25,119 bases of DNA from a virus. Below, piece by piece: positions 1 to 8,999 of the stretch. The stretch's first letter is position 1. The number at the start of each line of letters is the position of its first letter. Position numbers and translations under genes: made by a program. The stretch is taken from positions 1 to 25,119 of IMG/VR virus record IMGVR_UViG_3300030450_003421; one strand, written 5' to 3'. Under the pieces are notes generated by a model that did no database searches, had not been told where the DNA came from, and saw nothing but the letters and a program-made list of their open reading frames with translations.

Positions 1-64
1 TATAAATTTTAGCATTATTTGGATGCTGTATACGATCTATATGTTGAAATCTTTTCTTTTTCAT
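1..64 (-). CDS. Hypothetical protein, N-terminal fragment (runs off left edge)
   Basis: An ATG at 64-62 opens a frame that stays open for 21 codons to the window edge. The peptide starts MKKKRFQHIDRIQHPNNAKI and is basic. Its start overlaps the TAA of the tail hub gene by one base (TAATG). An excellent ribosome-binding site, GGAGGAGGTG, lies just upstream inside the last glycine codons of that gene. The overlap implies translational coupling to the tail genes, so this is probably another tail or late protein. The fragment is too short to assign a function. Confidence 0.7.
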   Translation of the reverse strand, partial: MKKKRFQHIDRIQHPNNAKIY

Positions 65-3000
65 TATATTTCACCTCCTCCTAAAATATAATTCACAATC
101 AAAACAAGGTCAGCTACATTAATTTCTTCATTTTGATTAATATCTCCAAGCTCTTGTATTATAGCAGCGGCTACAGGGTCATCAGCTGAAGATCCACCTA
201 GTAAATAATTTACAAAGATAACTATATCAATTGTATTTACAACTCCATCTTGATTAAGGTCTCCCATTGTTCCATTTGTTATTAATTCGTCAAGGTCTAT
301 ATCTTCGTCTTCTTGGCTTTCATAATGTTCGCTCCACCAGGCTGCATTTAAAATATTTGATAATGCAAGCAAATCTCCTGTTCCAATAATATTTGGGTAA
401 CCACCAATATCTGCTAATTTTTTTTGCTGCGAAGTTATATACTGATATTCATTATTTAAATATTTTTCCAGTATATTAAAATCTTCATAGTTTAATTGTC
501 CAAAATCTTCACCATCAGCTTTTTGAAAGTAAGTTCTTGATAAGCTGCCTGTGTAATGTGTAACATTTGATGTCAATGAGTGCATTTGAATACAAGTAAC
601 CTTAACTTTTTTAATAGACTTTTTTGTAGATGTTACCATAAAATATGGAAGTATAGTTTGACCATTCCTAGTATAAGACTCAGTATAATCTTGATTAAGT
701 ATTTTTAAATCACCTAAAACTTTGTTAAATCTAATTATATCTCCAGTTTCTAAATTAAAATATTTAAGAGGAAGATCCATTTCTATAACTACATGGACAT
801 TGCAATTTTGCAAATATAGAAAATTTCTTAAAGCTATAGCTGAAGCTTCATCTCGTATAAAATCACTTTCAAATTCCAGTACATTAGAGTCTCTTTCTAA
901 TCCATAAGATTTATATTGATACCCCTCTTCATATCCTGTCATATCATCAAATTCTTGAGTTCCTATCCAAGTATCTATAACTGAAGAAGCCATAATGCCA
1001 TCACCGTTTCCAAAAAAATCATATCCATCACAGTATCCTGTTTCCCTTTGGTATTTATCTGTAGCATAATCTTTTTTATATTTAACATTAACTAGTGTAT
1101 ATATATCTGTATTTAATGTTGTTGAAATTGCAAAATCTTGAACATCTTTACTTTCTATAAGCTGATCGTGTGAATTATATCCAGATTCAATTGGAACAAA
1201 TGAAAACTTATTATTATTTCCTCTGTAAACAGGAAAAAATGTTGAATTTGTAGCAATATCTTGCATTAATCTTTTAGCTTCTATTTTGTCTTTTACAGAA
1301 AAAGCATGAGATATATCACTATACTCTCTAACAGTTGACCAATTATTAATATCAACTACATTATAAGCATTTAATTCTTTTTCTAAAAAGTGATATATTA
1401 TATCCATTGGATTGCTTATTAAAGGGTAATTATCTGCTAAAATATCATTAGTATACTTATACCTTTCCTCTCCATTTGCATCAACATAAAAGTCATTAGG
1501 GTTATTTGCTCTTCCATTAATATCAATATAAAAATCAGAGTCAAAAACATTTTCAAACAATATATACTGCATTAATCCAATTGAATGAATTTTTGAATTA
1601 AGGTAAAGTGTTGAGAGCCATTCTTCCGAGAAAATACCACCTAAATCATCATGCCTACTTAATGTGTAATGCAAAGTTAAAGCATTGAAGCTATCAGGTG
1701 ATGACCATGATGGAAACCAATATTTTGAGGGGTCAGAACCTTCTGATGCAAATAAATTTTCTTCATTGTTAGGATTATCTACAGAAGACCACATCCTTGA
1801 TGATGTTTGATTTAAAAGGCTATCCCCTCCTCCTCGTATTCCATATTTAAATCCTGATTCGTTACCATAAGAAGATTGTTCAAATAAATTCACAGATAAA
1901 CCAGGCATATAAGCAAAATTTATGCCTTCAAAAATTTGAACATCATCTTGTTCTATTGTGTTTATATCTGAAGCAGACAAAATTAAGTTAAAAAAAGCAT
2001 TGGTGCGTACATTACTAACATTTTCATTTTGATTAAAATCGCAAACTATTTTTCCAAACGCATAAGTTAATGTATCAAAAGCATCTGTTGCTCCCAAATT
2101 GTCAAATGGATAAGATATAATTACCGTTTCACCAAAATCACTACTTTCTATTCCAGAGTCTATAGCTAATTCAATATTACTTTCAGGTACTATATAAGAG
2201 TAGCTGTGATCTTCCCCACTTTCTTGCGTCTCTCCTGCAAGAGCGAACCATCCTCCTTTTGGAATTCGAGCATAGTATGGCATAATAGTGTAAGGAAGTA
2301 TTTCATTCATACTGTCAGGAACTACTGGCATTTTACCTTCTGTTGCATGACCATCGTATGTTATAGCTATTCCTGCAGGTAATCCTTCTGGAAAAAACAT
2401 AGCTCCTGATGTCTTGTTAAATGGATTTCTATGACCATAAAATCCATCTGGGGCAATGTTTCTAGAAGGTTTCCAAAAAGTAGAAGAAGGTATCGATCCG
2501 CTATTCATTGGTGTATTATCTAATGTAGATGAGCCTCCAGTAACTGTTGCTCTATAATTAGCTTGTAAAAAAGGACTTTGCCCCTCGTAATTATTGTAAG
2601 GATTGCGAAACCCTGAAGATGCTCCAAACACAGTATAACTATTGGTTTCTCTAATTGTTGGTTTTATTATTCCTGGAAGTTCAAACAAATATGGCTTACC
2701 AGTACCGTCATCATATATATTTAAAAATAAACCAGAACCCCCATCATCTAGCCAAGAACTATCTGTCTGTGCTATTGATGCCCATTGACCTATATATAAA
2801 TATTGTATATTATTAGCATTGTAAGATGTTTGCCAAGGCTCATGCTCGTCTTCTAATGTTTTTAATCTAAATCTGTATAAATATGCAGGATAAGAAGCAT
2901 GCTTAGTTCTTTCTATATTCACATAACCACTACCTTCCTCGTCAAAAAAATAAGTTTTAAAAGCATCAAATCTGTCTTGAGTTATACTTGGGTCATATTC

Positions 3001-4614
3001 ATCAAGCCAACTTTGGTCATATCCTTGTTCTTGTTGCATTATATATCTGCTAAAATTATACGCCCAATATTGATTAAATAAAGCTGCACTCATATATGGC
3101 TGCTGACAATATGCGTTTGGAAGTTCATCAGAGTTTATAGCATCAGGTTTGTTGCTTGTAATAAACAAATCTAAGCTTAATGGATCAGAGTTTGAATTAA
3201 AGCCATTATTTATTAAATATTCACCAGCACGATTAATTACATCAGCTGTTGAAGGTTGATTAAGATAGCAAGCATTTCTTGATGTTAATTGTTCTGCTGT
3301 ACTATGGGATAAGCACCAGGCAGTTACAAACCATTCAAAGATGGGGGTATACTCTTGATAGTCATCAAAAGATCTAGGATAAAAAACTCCTCTGTAAGAA
3401 GCTATGTTTATTACCTCTTCAAATGTCTGAAATCCAGCAATTTCAAATCCATCTTCGGATGTAAATGTTCCAACAAGCTCATCATCTGGTAAAATTGAAT
3501 GAGATGTTAAATAGTTGCCTTCTGTATTTTTTATTAAAAATTTATTTGTAGAGTCTGGGGTATCTATAGAAGCTTCCAATGCTAAAAAAGGAGAGTCATC
3601 ATATATTTTCATGCTATTGACAGGCACACTATTATCATATAAAATTGCATCTGAGTTGACGCTTGCAAAGTTTACAGCTTCATTTGGCATAGCAACTCTT
3701 ACACATTGCAGCATATTGTTTGCTGGAGGATTTTCAGGATGATCGACATAAAATTTCTTGCGAATTATAACTGAATGTTCGTCAATATCAAATTGGTCTG
3801 TTAACCTAAACCCGTAGCCGCCAGCCTCAGGAACTATATCTTGATTAATCTCTGGTAAAACATTAAAATAATTGTCTTTATATAAGTATAAAGGACTATA
3901 AATTTCGTTATAATTATTTATAGTCATTAATTGCGATCCAGATATTCCTATTCCATTTACATCAATAGGAGAACTTGCAGATAAAACATTATCACAAATA
4001 ATATGATACTTATTAATATTGTCAGCACTTTTAAAAATAACTGAAGGAGCTTTGTCAATAGACCCATATGCAATAGGTATAGGAACATCCTTATATTTTA
4101 AACTAAAAGCATCATCTGCAAATCCTAAATTTGCAATTGGAACTTCTTTATTTATAACGGATTCTGTTAAGTCTTCTAAAACTATCCTTACAGTATTTAT
4201 GTTTAATTTAAAATCATAAAAAACGCCTGTGTAAACCAATATTAAATCCTCAAAAACTCTACAAGATTGAGATTTTAAATAAACTTTAACCTCTCCTCCA
4301 GCATAATTAAGTAAAGAATTACTTAAATTACCCTCTCTTGAGTAATCACTTAGGCTTATTGTTAAATTTGAAATTTTAAAGTTTCTTGATTTAAGATCTA
4401 TAGACTCATTTATAGAGTTTATTTTAAGAGCATAGTCTTTAAACTCTACAACTTCACCAGTCTCCTCTACCTTAATAACTTCTTTTATGGTCGATATATA
4501 AATATTTTCATGAAGGGAAGCATTTTTAGGTTTTATAACAACTACAGGATATATACTCGTATGATTACTTTCTATATCATTTTTAAATTTAATATTTTGA
4601 GTTAAATCAAGCAC
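64..4614 (-). CDS. Large tail hub / tail-tip protein with C-terminal dockerin-like domain
   Basis: This 1516-residue protein directly follows the tape measure gene, where siphophages encode the tail hub and host-recognition protein. The start is GTG at 4614-4612, overlapping the tape measure TAG by one base (TAGTG). The N-terminal ~200 residues look like a hub beta-domain, including a surface-like IPIAYGSID segment. Near residues 1280-1330 a stretch containing YFNLETGDIIRFNKV matches the 'xxGDxI' style of gpJ or gp27-like hub domains. The central ~800 residues are rich in Tyr, Asn, Ser and Trp and were not recognised; they may form a receptor-binding or carbohydrate-binding insertion. The last 66 residues hold two EF-hand/dockerin-type repeats, listed separately. 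The hub role rests mainly on position and size; the length is unusually large for a protein without obvious internal repeats. Confidence 0.75.
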   Translation of the reverse strand: MLDLTQNIKFKNDIESNHTSIYPVVVIKPKNASLHENIYISTIKEVIKVEETGEVVEFKDYALKINSINESIDLKSRNFKISNLTISLSDYSREGNLSNSLLNYAGGEVKVYLKSQSCRVFEDLILVYTGVFYDFKLNINTVRIVLEDLTESVINKEVPIANLGFADDAFSLKYKDVPIPIAYGSIDKAPSVIFKSADNINKYHIICDNVLSASSPIDVNGIGISGSQLMTINNYNEIYSPLYLYKDNYFNVLPEINQDIVPEAGGYGFRLTDQFDIDEHSVIIRKKFYVDHPENPPANNMLQCVRVAMPNEAVNFASVNSDAILYDNSVPVNSMKIYDDSPFLALEASIDTPDSTNKFLIKNTEGNYLTSHSILPDDELVGTFTSEDGFEIAGFQTFEEVINIASYRGVFYPRSFDDYQEYTPIFEWFVTAWCLSHSTAEQLTSRNACYLNQPSTADVINRAGEYLINNGFNSNSDPLSLDLFITSNKPDAINSDELPNAYCQQPYMSAALFNQYWAYNFSRYIMQQEQGYDQSWLDEYDPSITQDRFDAFKTYFFDEEGSGYVNIERTKHASYPAYLYRFRLKTLEDEHEPWQTSYNANNIQYLYIGQWASIAQTDSSWLDDGGSGLFLNIYDDGTGKPYLFELPGIIKPTIRETNSYTVFGASSGFRNPYNNYEGQSPFLQANYRATVTGGSSTLDNTPMNSGSIPSSTFWKPSRNIAPDGFYGHRNPFNKTSGAMFFPEGLPAGIAITYDGHATEGKMPVVPDSMNEILPYTIMPYYARIPKGGWFALAGETQESGEDHSYSYIVPESNIELAIDSGIESSDFGETVIISYPFDNLGATDAFDTLTYAFGKIVCDFNQNENVSNVRTNAFFNLILSASDINTIEQDDVQIFEGINFAYMPGLSVNLFEQSSYGNESGFKYGIRGGGDSLLNQTSSRMWSSVDNPNNEENLFASEGSDPSKYWFPSWSSPDSFNALTLHYTLSRHDDLGGIFSEEWLSTLYLNSKIHSIGLMQYILFENVFDSDFYIDINGRANNPNDFYVDANGEERYKYTNDILADNYPLISNPMDIIYHFLEKELNAYNVVDINNWSTVREYSDISHAFSVKDKIEAKRLMQDIATNSTFFPVYRGNNNKFSFVPIESGYNSHDQLIESKDVQDFAISTTLNTDIYTLVNVKYKKDYATDKYQRETGYCDGYDFFGNGDGIMASSVIDTWIGTQEFDDMTGYEEGYQYKSYGLERDSNVLEFESDFIRDEASAIALRNFLYLQNCNVHVVIEMDLPLKYFNLETGDIIRFNKVLGDLKILNQDYTESYTRNGQTILPYFMVTSTKKSIKKVKVTCIQMHSLTSNVTHYTGSLSRTYFQKADGEDFGQLNYEDFNILEKYLNNEYQYITSQQKKLADIGGYPNIIGTGDLLALSNILNAAWWSEHYESQEDEDIDLDELITNGTMGDLNQDGVVNTIDIVIFVNYLLGGSSADDPVAAAIIQELGDINQNEEINVADLVLIVNYILGGGEI
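67..264 (-). other. Dockerin type I-like / EF-hand calcium-binding domain within the tail hub
   Basis: Residues 1451-1516 of the hub contain two ~23-residue repeats. The first reads GDLNQDGVVNTIDIVIFVNY and the second GDINQNEEINVADLVLIVNY; each is followed by (L/I)LGG. The first matches the dockerin consensus GDxNxDGxxNxxDxxxxxxY closely, with calcium-ligand positions D, N, D, N and D. In the second the third ligand is Asn and the usual Gly is Glu, so it may bind calcium more weakly. The repeats are separated by ~16 residues rich in Ala and Asp. In cellulosomes such domains bind cohesins; in bacteria and archaea similar pairs also act as calcium-stabilised termini. Which applies here is unknown. 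Confidence 0.8.
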
Positions 4615-7073
4615 TAACCAATTCCAATGTCAGCACCCCTTCGGATAGCTTGTTTAATTTTTGGAATTGCTTCTTCTGTTATAAACTCTTCTGATAACAC
4701 ATTTCCAGAAAAGGAAATATTAACAGAAGCTTGCTCACCGCCTTGATTAATTCTATTGGAAGTTTCAATTCCTACAGTATCCCCAACAAGTCCTCCATTT
4801 CTGTATCTTCCTTGATCAACGCCTGCTCTAATATTGTCTATTAGTCCCTTCCCAGCAAAGCCAAATCGCCACCCCTCACGACTTGTTTCACTTATATCAG
4901 TTGTTAGATTGTTGATTTTTTCCATATTTTCAATTCCAAGCCTAGCAACTGCTTCTCTCCTCATTACAAATTCACCTCTTTCTGCCTCAATCATAGTTCC
5001 GCCTTGCTCATGCCTATTTCCCCCAACAACACCACCATATCTCATAGTAGGAGGCTGCTGTGCATTTATTGTAGCTACCTGAGCAAGACCATTAGCAATA
5101 ATCATTGGAATCATCCACCAGAAAGAAGGATTACCAGCCTCAGCCACTCCTTTAGCTGTAGCCATTACAGCTTCACCTTTTTGTAGTAACTGTTTGTTCT
5201 TGAATTGTTTTTTAATCTCTTCATTAGCAGCTTTTGTTTCTTCTTCTTTTTGTGTTTTAAACTGTTTAGTAACTGCTTCTTCCATCCTTTGCTTTGATAT
5301 ATCTGTAGCCCTTTTATATGCCCATGTATTCCTTATTCTATCAAGCTCTCTTTCCTCTGCCTCATCTATAATTTCTATTCTAGCGTCTGCTAATGCTCTT
5401 TCTTGCTCAATATTTGAGTCGAAAAGCTCTTTTAGTGCTTGTACTTGATCTTTAATAAATTTATTTCTTAGTTTTACTGCTTCTGCCATTTCTTTTTCAA
5501 GTTTTTTGCCACTTTCTAAAGAATCATAGTAACCATCTATTTCCACAGCTCTTTCTTCTAAAAGATCTCTGTCTTCCTTGCTTAATTTATTTAATTCATT
5601 TCCAAATTTTAATTCTAATTTTTGCAAAGTAGTTAATTTTTTTAGCTTTCTAATCTGTTTTCCAGTTGCTTTTTCTCTGCCTAGTATATCTTTTGTAGTA
5701 AGTTTTTCTAAGCTTGCAGATAGTTGAAGTGTATGTAGTTGCTTATCAAGAGTCTTTATGTATTCATTTGCAGACTCATCAAGTTTTTCTTGAGCTATTA
5801 ACTGATTGTTCATTATTGTTTCATTATTTTTTTGAGCTTCTACATATTTATTAACCCAAGCTGTACTTTCTTCGAAATTGCTTGCTTTCGCAAATTGCAA
5901 TGCTTTTTTTGTCATTATATCTAAATCTTCTTGTTTAGTAAAAGATTTAAGGCTTTCCCCAGTATCTACAAATTCTTGCCTAATGTTGGTCATCAGCTTT
6001 TTCATGGTAAACTCAGTATTAACTACACTATCCTCTATATTATCTATAGCTTCTCGTGTTAACACCCAAGTCTTATCATTAAATATCATATCTGAAAAGT
6101 TTGTCCAATGCTTAGCAACTAATCCTATACGCTCTCCTATTTTAGGGAAAAATCCTAATGTTTTTTCAGCAATTATAGCTAGACCATTAAGAATTCCACC
6201 TATTGCAGCCAGCGTTGGTTGAAGAAGCTCTCCTGTATGCCTTCCAGCATCACCCAAATTATTTAGAGCCTTAGTCCATTGATTGCTTCCATAAGTTCCT
6301 CTCAATGCAGCTTTAGCAGCTCCACCAAACTCTCTGTTTAATTCTTTAAATATTACATTTTGAGCAGATATTATATCACCTTGTTCTTGGAACTGTTTAA
6401 TCATTTTAACTTGAGTAGCACTAAATGAAACCCCAATTCTTCGTAAGGCAGTATATCCTTTAACTGGGTCGTTTATAGCTTTGCCTATCTGTATAGTTGC
6501 CTGATTTAAATCTTGACCAAATACAGCAGAAAGGTCTAAAGCAGCTAGTGAAGCTTTTTCAAATTGAGATCCTACTATATTTGTAAATGTTAAAAGCCTT
6601 GCTTGCATTTCCATTATTACAGTATTTGCTACTGCAAAAGATTGCTGATAAGAATTAGCCATATTTTCAAGTTGTAAGGCTGATTTTCCTGCTGCCATAC
6701 CAGTTGAGCTTAATATAGCATTAATCTTACCCTGTAGTCCTATAAATTTATTATATTGTTTGACTAAAGCTCCAATGGCTTTTGATACTACTCCAAAGGC
6801 AAAAGCAACAATAAGCATCCTAGATCTCATTTTAGACATAGTTCTGCCAAACTTAGATAGAATGTCATCTCCTTTTTCTGCATTTCTACTAAACTTACGA
6901 AAAGATTCTCCGTATTCTTTATTTGCTTTAGCACCATCTTCAGTATTCTTGTTAGCTTCAATCTGTCTTGCAGCAAGTCTATTCATTGCCTTAGATAAAG
7001 AATTTAATTGAGCAGTTAACTTAGGAGCTCCTTTTCCTGAAAATTCAATCGTTAATTGTTCTACAGTAGCCAT
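4614..7073 (-). CDS. Tail tape measure protein
   Basis: This 819-residue protein would fix tail length during assembly and is expected to pass through the tube during DNA ejection. The N-terminus is Lys/Ala/Asn-rich helix. A hydrophobic segment (MLIVAFAFGVVSKAIGALV) lies near residues 85-105 and a second (SFWWMIPMIIANGLAQ) near 650-665. The region around 370-640 is strongly helical and charged. Residues ~677-723 carry the Gly-rich signature common near the C-end of tape measure proteins: GGVVGGNRHEQGGTMIEAE followed by RGEFVMRREAVARLG. It follows the chaperone pair (TAGATG junction, no gap) and precedes the tail hub, the standard siphophage order. By the rule of thumb of ~1.5 angstrom per residue, the tail would be roughly 120 nm. 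Confidence 0.92.
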   Translation of the reverse strand: MATVEQLTIEFSGKGAPKLTAQLNSLSKAMNRLAARQIEANKNTEDGAKANKEYGESFRKFSRNAEKGDDILSKFGRTMSKMRSRMLIVAFAFGVVSKAIGALVKQYNKFIGLQGKINAILSSTGMAAGKSALQLENMANSYQQSFAVANTVIMEMQARLLTFTNIVGSQFEKASLAALDLSAVFGQDLNQATIQIGKAINDPVKGYTALRRIGVSFSATQVKMIKQFQEQGDIISAQNVIFKELNREFGGAAKAALRGTYGSNQWTKALNNLGDAGRHTGELLQPTLAAIGGILNGLAIIAEKTLGFFPKIGERIGLVAKHWTNFSDMIFNDKTWVLTREAIDNIEDSVVNTEFTMKKLMTNIRQEFVDTGESLKSFTKQEDLDIMTKKALQFAKASNFEESTAWVNKYVEAQKNNETIMNNQLIAQEKLDESANEYIKTLDKQLHTLQLSASLEKLTTKDILGREKATGKQIRKLKKLTTLQKLELKFGNELNKLSKEDRDLLEERAVEIDGYYDSLESGKKLEKEMAEAVKLRNKFIKDQVQALKELFDSNIEQERALADARIEIIDEAEERELDRIRNTWAYKRATDISKQRMEEAVTKQFKTQKEEETKAANEEIKKQFKNKQLLQKGEAVMATAKGVAEAGNPSFWWMIPMIIANGLAQVATINAQQPPTMRYGGVVGGNRHEQGGTMIEAERGEFVMRREAVARLGIENMEKINNLTTDISETSREGWRFGFAGKGLIDNIRAGVDQGRYRNGGLVGDTVGIETSNRINQGGEQASVNISFSGNVLSEEFITEEAIPKIKQAIRRGADIGIG

Positions 7074-7523
7074 CTATTTTTCCTTTTTGCTTTTTTCTAT
7101 CATAGCTTTTTCTTTCTTTGCCATTGCTTTTCTAATTATAAAATATCTATCAACCCATAATGCAGGCTGCTTACCATAATCTCCCTCATAAGGAGGAACA
7201 TTGTTATCTTTACAATACAAATATCTTTGTATATCTTTTTGTATTTCTTTATCTACTACAATATTCTTACATGAAAAAAAAGGTAATTGAGCATTTATTG
7301 ATTGTGCGACATCAAACTCATTACCTTTTTCATTGTTTTCATATACTTCCTCTATTAATAAATCAACAACATTCCAAACATCTTCCTTGCATGTAAATGT
7401 CTTTGATTTTCTTTTACCATCTATAAGTATAGGTATTGTTGCTTTATAGGGAAAATCATGATAAGGGCAGCCTCCACAGCTATCCCCAAGTATATTTAGT
7501 TCTACTTGGAGGCTTTCCCTTCC
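7074..7523 (-). CDS. Tail assembly chaperone, T-like extension made by -1 frameshift
   Basis: A 149-codon frame lies between the G-like gene and the tape measure gene and ends in TAG directly abutting the tape measure ATG. It is open in the -1 frame relative to the G-like ORF. It has no usable start: the first in-frame ATG is only ~20 codons from the end. The frame is open only from just after a TGA near 7548, so fusion must happen in the short overlap before the G-like TAG at 7504-7502. Visible features are a CGGC cysteine cluster (DSCGGCPYHDF), two further Cys (TCKEDVW, SCKNIV), a C-terminal VPPYEGDYGKQPALWVDRYF block and a very Lys-rich end. If the slip is at the G-run, the fusion is about 235 residues. 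Position, phase and lack of a start match the conserved G/GT arrangement of long-tailed phages. Confidence 0.8.
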   Translation of the reverse strand, partial: GRESLQVELNILGDSCGGCPYHDFPYKATIPILIDGKRKSKTFTCKEDVWNVVDLLIEEVYENNEKGNEFDVAQSINAQLPFFSCKNIVVDKEIQKDIQRYLYCKDNNVPPYEGDYGKQPALWVDRYFIIRKAMAKKEKAMIEKSKKEK

Positions 7524-7780
7524 CCCGTAAAAAACATTGATTGTAGCTCAGTAAATAGTGAAGTTTTATCTTCTAAAGATAAAGATAAAATTTGTTTATC
7601 TGAAGAATCTTCTAAGCATGTTCTAAACCACTTAGTCATGGTTGAGTGCATCATTTTTACTCCATGAGTGTTTCCATCTTCTCCAGTTTCATAAACAACA
7701 CTATCTAAAAGATCATCTCTTTCATCTAAGCTAACATTCTTTATTTTAAGCTTTTTACCACTTTTTAGTTTAATTTCCAT
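7502..7780 (-). CDS. Tail assembly chaperone, G-like protein
   Basis: This 92-residue protein starts MEIKLKSGKKLKIKNVSLDE. A strong SD (GAGGGAG) lies a few bases before the ATG at 7780. In siphophages the short product (G) and its frameshifted extension (GT) coat the tape measure protein and recruit tail tube subunits. Here the gene sits between the tail tube gene and the tape measure gene, as expected. The region after residue ~55 is helical and hydrophobic (QILSLSLEDKTSLFTELQSMF), and the last codons encode FFTGEGKASK, which overlap the T-like frame. The first residues resemble the start of the 64-residue protein at 8991 (KIKLKNG), which may be coincidental. The assignment rests on context and the overlapping frame rather than sequence identity. 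Confidence 0.75.
   Translation of the reverse strand: MEIKLKSGKKLKIKNVSLDERDDLLDSVVYETGEDGNTHGVKMMHSTMTKWFRTCLEDSSDKQILSLSLEDKTSLFTELQSMFFTGEGKASK
7520..7534 (-). promoter_or_regulatory. Candidate -1 ribosomal frameshift site (T6 and G5 runs)
   Basis: Near the end of the G-like gene the zero-frame codons read ATG TTT TTT ACG GGG GAA GGG AAA GCC TCC AAG TAG. Two runs would let a P-site tRNA slip back one base and still pair: the second TTT within T6 (7534-7529), and GGG within G5 (7526-7522), where GGG re-pairs fully and the A-site Glu tRNA would meet GGA. A lambda-type GGGAAAG heptamer is also present at 7519-7513 but is out of phase for simultaneous -1 slippage. The exact slip point is therefore uncertain. 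Confidence 0.55.
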
Positions 7781-7804
7781 AAGCTCCCTCTCTTATTTTA
7801 ATTA

Positions 7805-8797
7805 CTAAGTTATATCAACAGTCACAAGTTCAAGTGAACCATTATCAACAGCTTTTACTGAAACATCAAGCATCATCATGTCGCCTTCAGAAAGTGCACA
7901 ATTTGTATATACTGCTTTTTTTGTTAAAATGCCAAAACTGTTATCATTCACTATTTGAAAAGCAGCGGTACTAGAGTTACTTCCTGTCTGTGTATCATAC
8001 TCGTTTATCATACCTTTTGTATTTCCATCATATTTTATTTGTGCATCTCCTGTAACTGAACATTCTGCACCTCTACCTACTATAGCATACCCTGTGGTAG
8101 ACTGTCCAGCAAAAACAGCAGGATGGTCTATTGTAAGACTAAAAGAGTTTAATACAACTTCTTTATCCATAACCTGTATATCTGATGCACTTGAAAGTTT
8201 AGGCATATCAGTATTTACATAAGCAGTTATAGTTGGTTCTGCTGTCGAAGCTAAATCAGGTTTTTTCCCAGTTTGTAGGGTAGCACTCCATTTATATCTG
8301 CCCCCTTCAGTAGTCATATCAGAAGATATTACAAAATTAGTTACAACACATCCAAAAAACTCCATACCTTGTTGATTAGTTACATCAGAAGGCTGAAAAA
8401 CAACTGTCAATGATGAACAATCATTTGTGACTGCATCTCCATATTTTTGCTCTGTTCCTGTATGATTTGAATCTATAATACCATTTTGAGTTGATGTATT
8501 ATTAGTTATATTTCTTAATAACTGCTCATGTGCAGCATCATTATGTAATGTTCCTGACAAAGAAATCTCAGTTACTCTCATTATATTATCTTGAAAAAAA
8601 TCTTCATCCTTAAATGTTCTTCCTACCCCACTTCTAACATCTAGTGATTGATTAACATTCAATGTTGGAAATCCAATAGAATCAACATCTAATTGTAGCA
8701 ATGTAGAGCCTATTGCTGTAGCCCCAGCATTGGTAGCATCTGATAATACTCCCACCTTCCATTCTTTAGGGGAAAATACTTTTGCATTTGTTGCCAT
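7805..8797 (-). CDS. Major tail tube protein
   Basis: A 330-residue beta-rich protein, low in Cys and rich in Thr, Ser, Asp and Asn. It lies directly upstream of the tail chaperone genes, where the tail tube subunit is normally found. Recognisable tube-like stretches are EISLSGTLHNDAAHEQLLRN near residues 75-95, KWSATLQTGKKPDL near the middle, and LNSFSLTIDHPAVFAG followed by a CSVTGDAQIKYDG strand pair. It would polymerise as stacked hexameric rings forming the tail lumen. The length fits siphophage tube proteins that carry an extra surface domain. The start ATG overlaps the TAA of the preceding 64-residue gene (TAATG), with AAGGAG just upstream in that gene. Confidence 0.75.
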   Translation of the reverse strand: MATNAKVFSPKEWKVGVLSDATNAGATAIGSTLLQLDVDSIGFPTLNVNQSLDVRSGVGRTFKDEDFFQDNIMRVTEISLSGTLHNDAAHEQLLRNITNNTSTQNGIIDSNHTGTEQKYGDAVTNDCSSLTVVFQPSDVTNQQGMEFFGCVVTNFVISSDMTTEGGRYKWSATLQTGKKPDLASTAEPTITAYVNTDMPKLSSASDIQVMDKEVVLNSFSLTIDHPAVFAGQSTTGYAIVGRGAECSVTGDAQIKYDGNTKGMINEYDTQTGSNSSTAAFQIVNDNSFGILTKKAVYTNCALSEGDMMMLDVSVKAVDNGSLELVTVDIT

Positions 8798-8991
8798 TAT
8801 TTATTCTCCTTACTTTTACTTTTATTTTTCAATGCTGATTCCACAACATCTATATCGTCTTTTATTAAATCTGGAACAGAATTAACTTCTATTGACTTGC
8901 CATCATTTAGGTCTGCCCAATCATCAGCAGAGCATCCACAGCTTTTCCAATTATTTGGCAATACTACTCCATTTTTTAGTTTTATTTTCAT
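8797..8991 (-). CDS. Small hypothetical protein between tail terminator and tail tube genes
   Basis: A 64-residue protein, MKIKLKNGVVLPNNWKSCGC onward, with a CGC motif, an acidic middle and a Lys-rich tail. The ATG at 8991 is chosen over an in-frame ATG at 9027 because a perfect AGGAGA lies 5-6 bases before it. The upstream start would also overlap the previous gene by 28 bases. It ends TAATG into the tail tube gene, so it is translationally coupled to that gene. No family was recognised. Its position suggests a tail-assembly accessory. Confidence 0.7.
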   Translation of the reverse strand: MKIKLKNGVVLPNNWKSCGCSADDWADLNDGKSIEVNSVPDLIKDDIDVVESALKNKSKSKENK

Positions 8992-8999
8992 AAGTTCTC

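Noticed and set aside
5878-6222. 114-codon plus-strand ORF inside the tape measure gene
   Set aside because: It is fully antisense to a well-supported 819-residue gene, has no SD, and has the hydrophobic composition typical of antisense reading of helical coding DNA.
7160-7396. 78-codon plus-strand ORF between the tape measure and chaperone genes
   Set aside because: It lies antisense to the T-like frameshift extension, which has the right end junction with the tape measure gene. The plus frame has no SD or partner genes.
7513-7519. Lambda-type GGGAAAG slippery heptamer in the G-like gene
   Set aside because: The zero frame reads GGG AAA G, not G GGA AAG, so canonical simultaneous -1 slippage is out of phase here. 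The nearby T6 and G5 runs were preferred.
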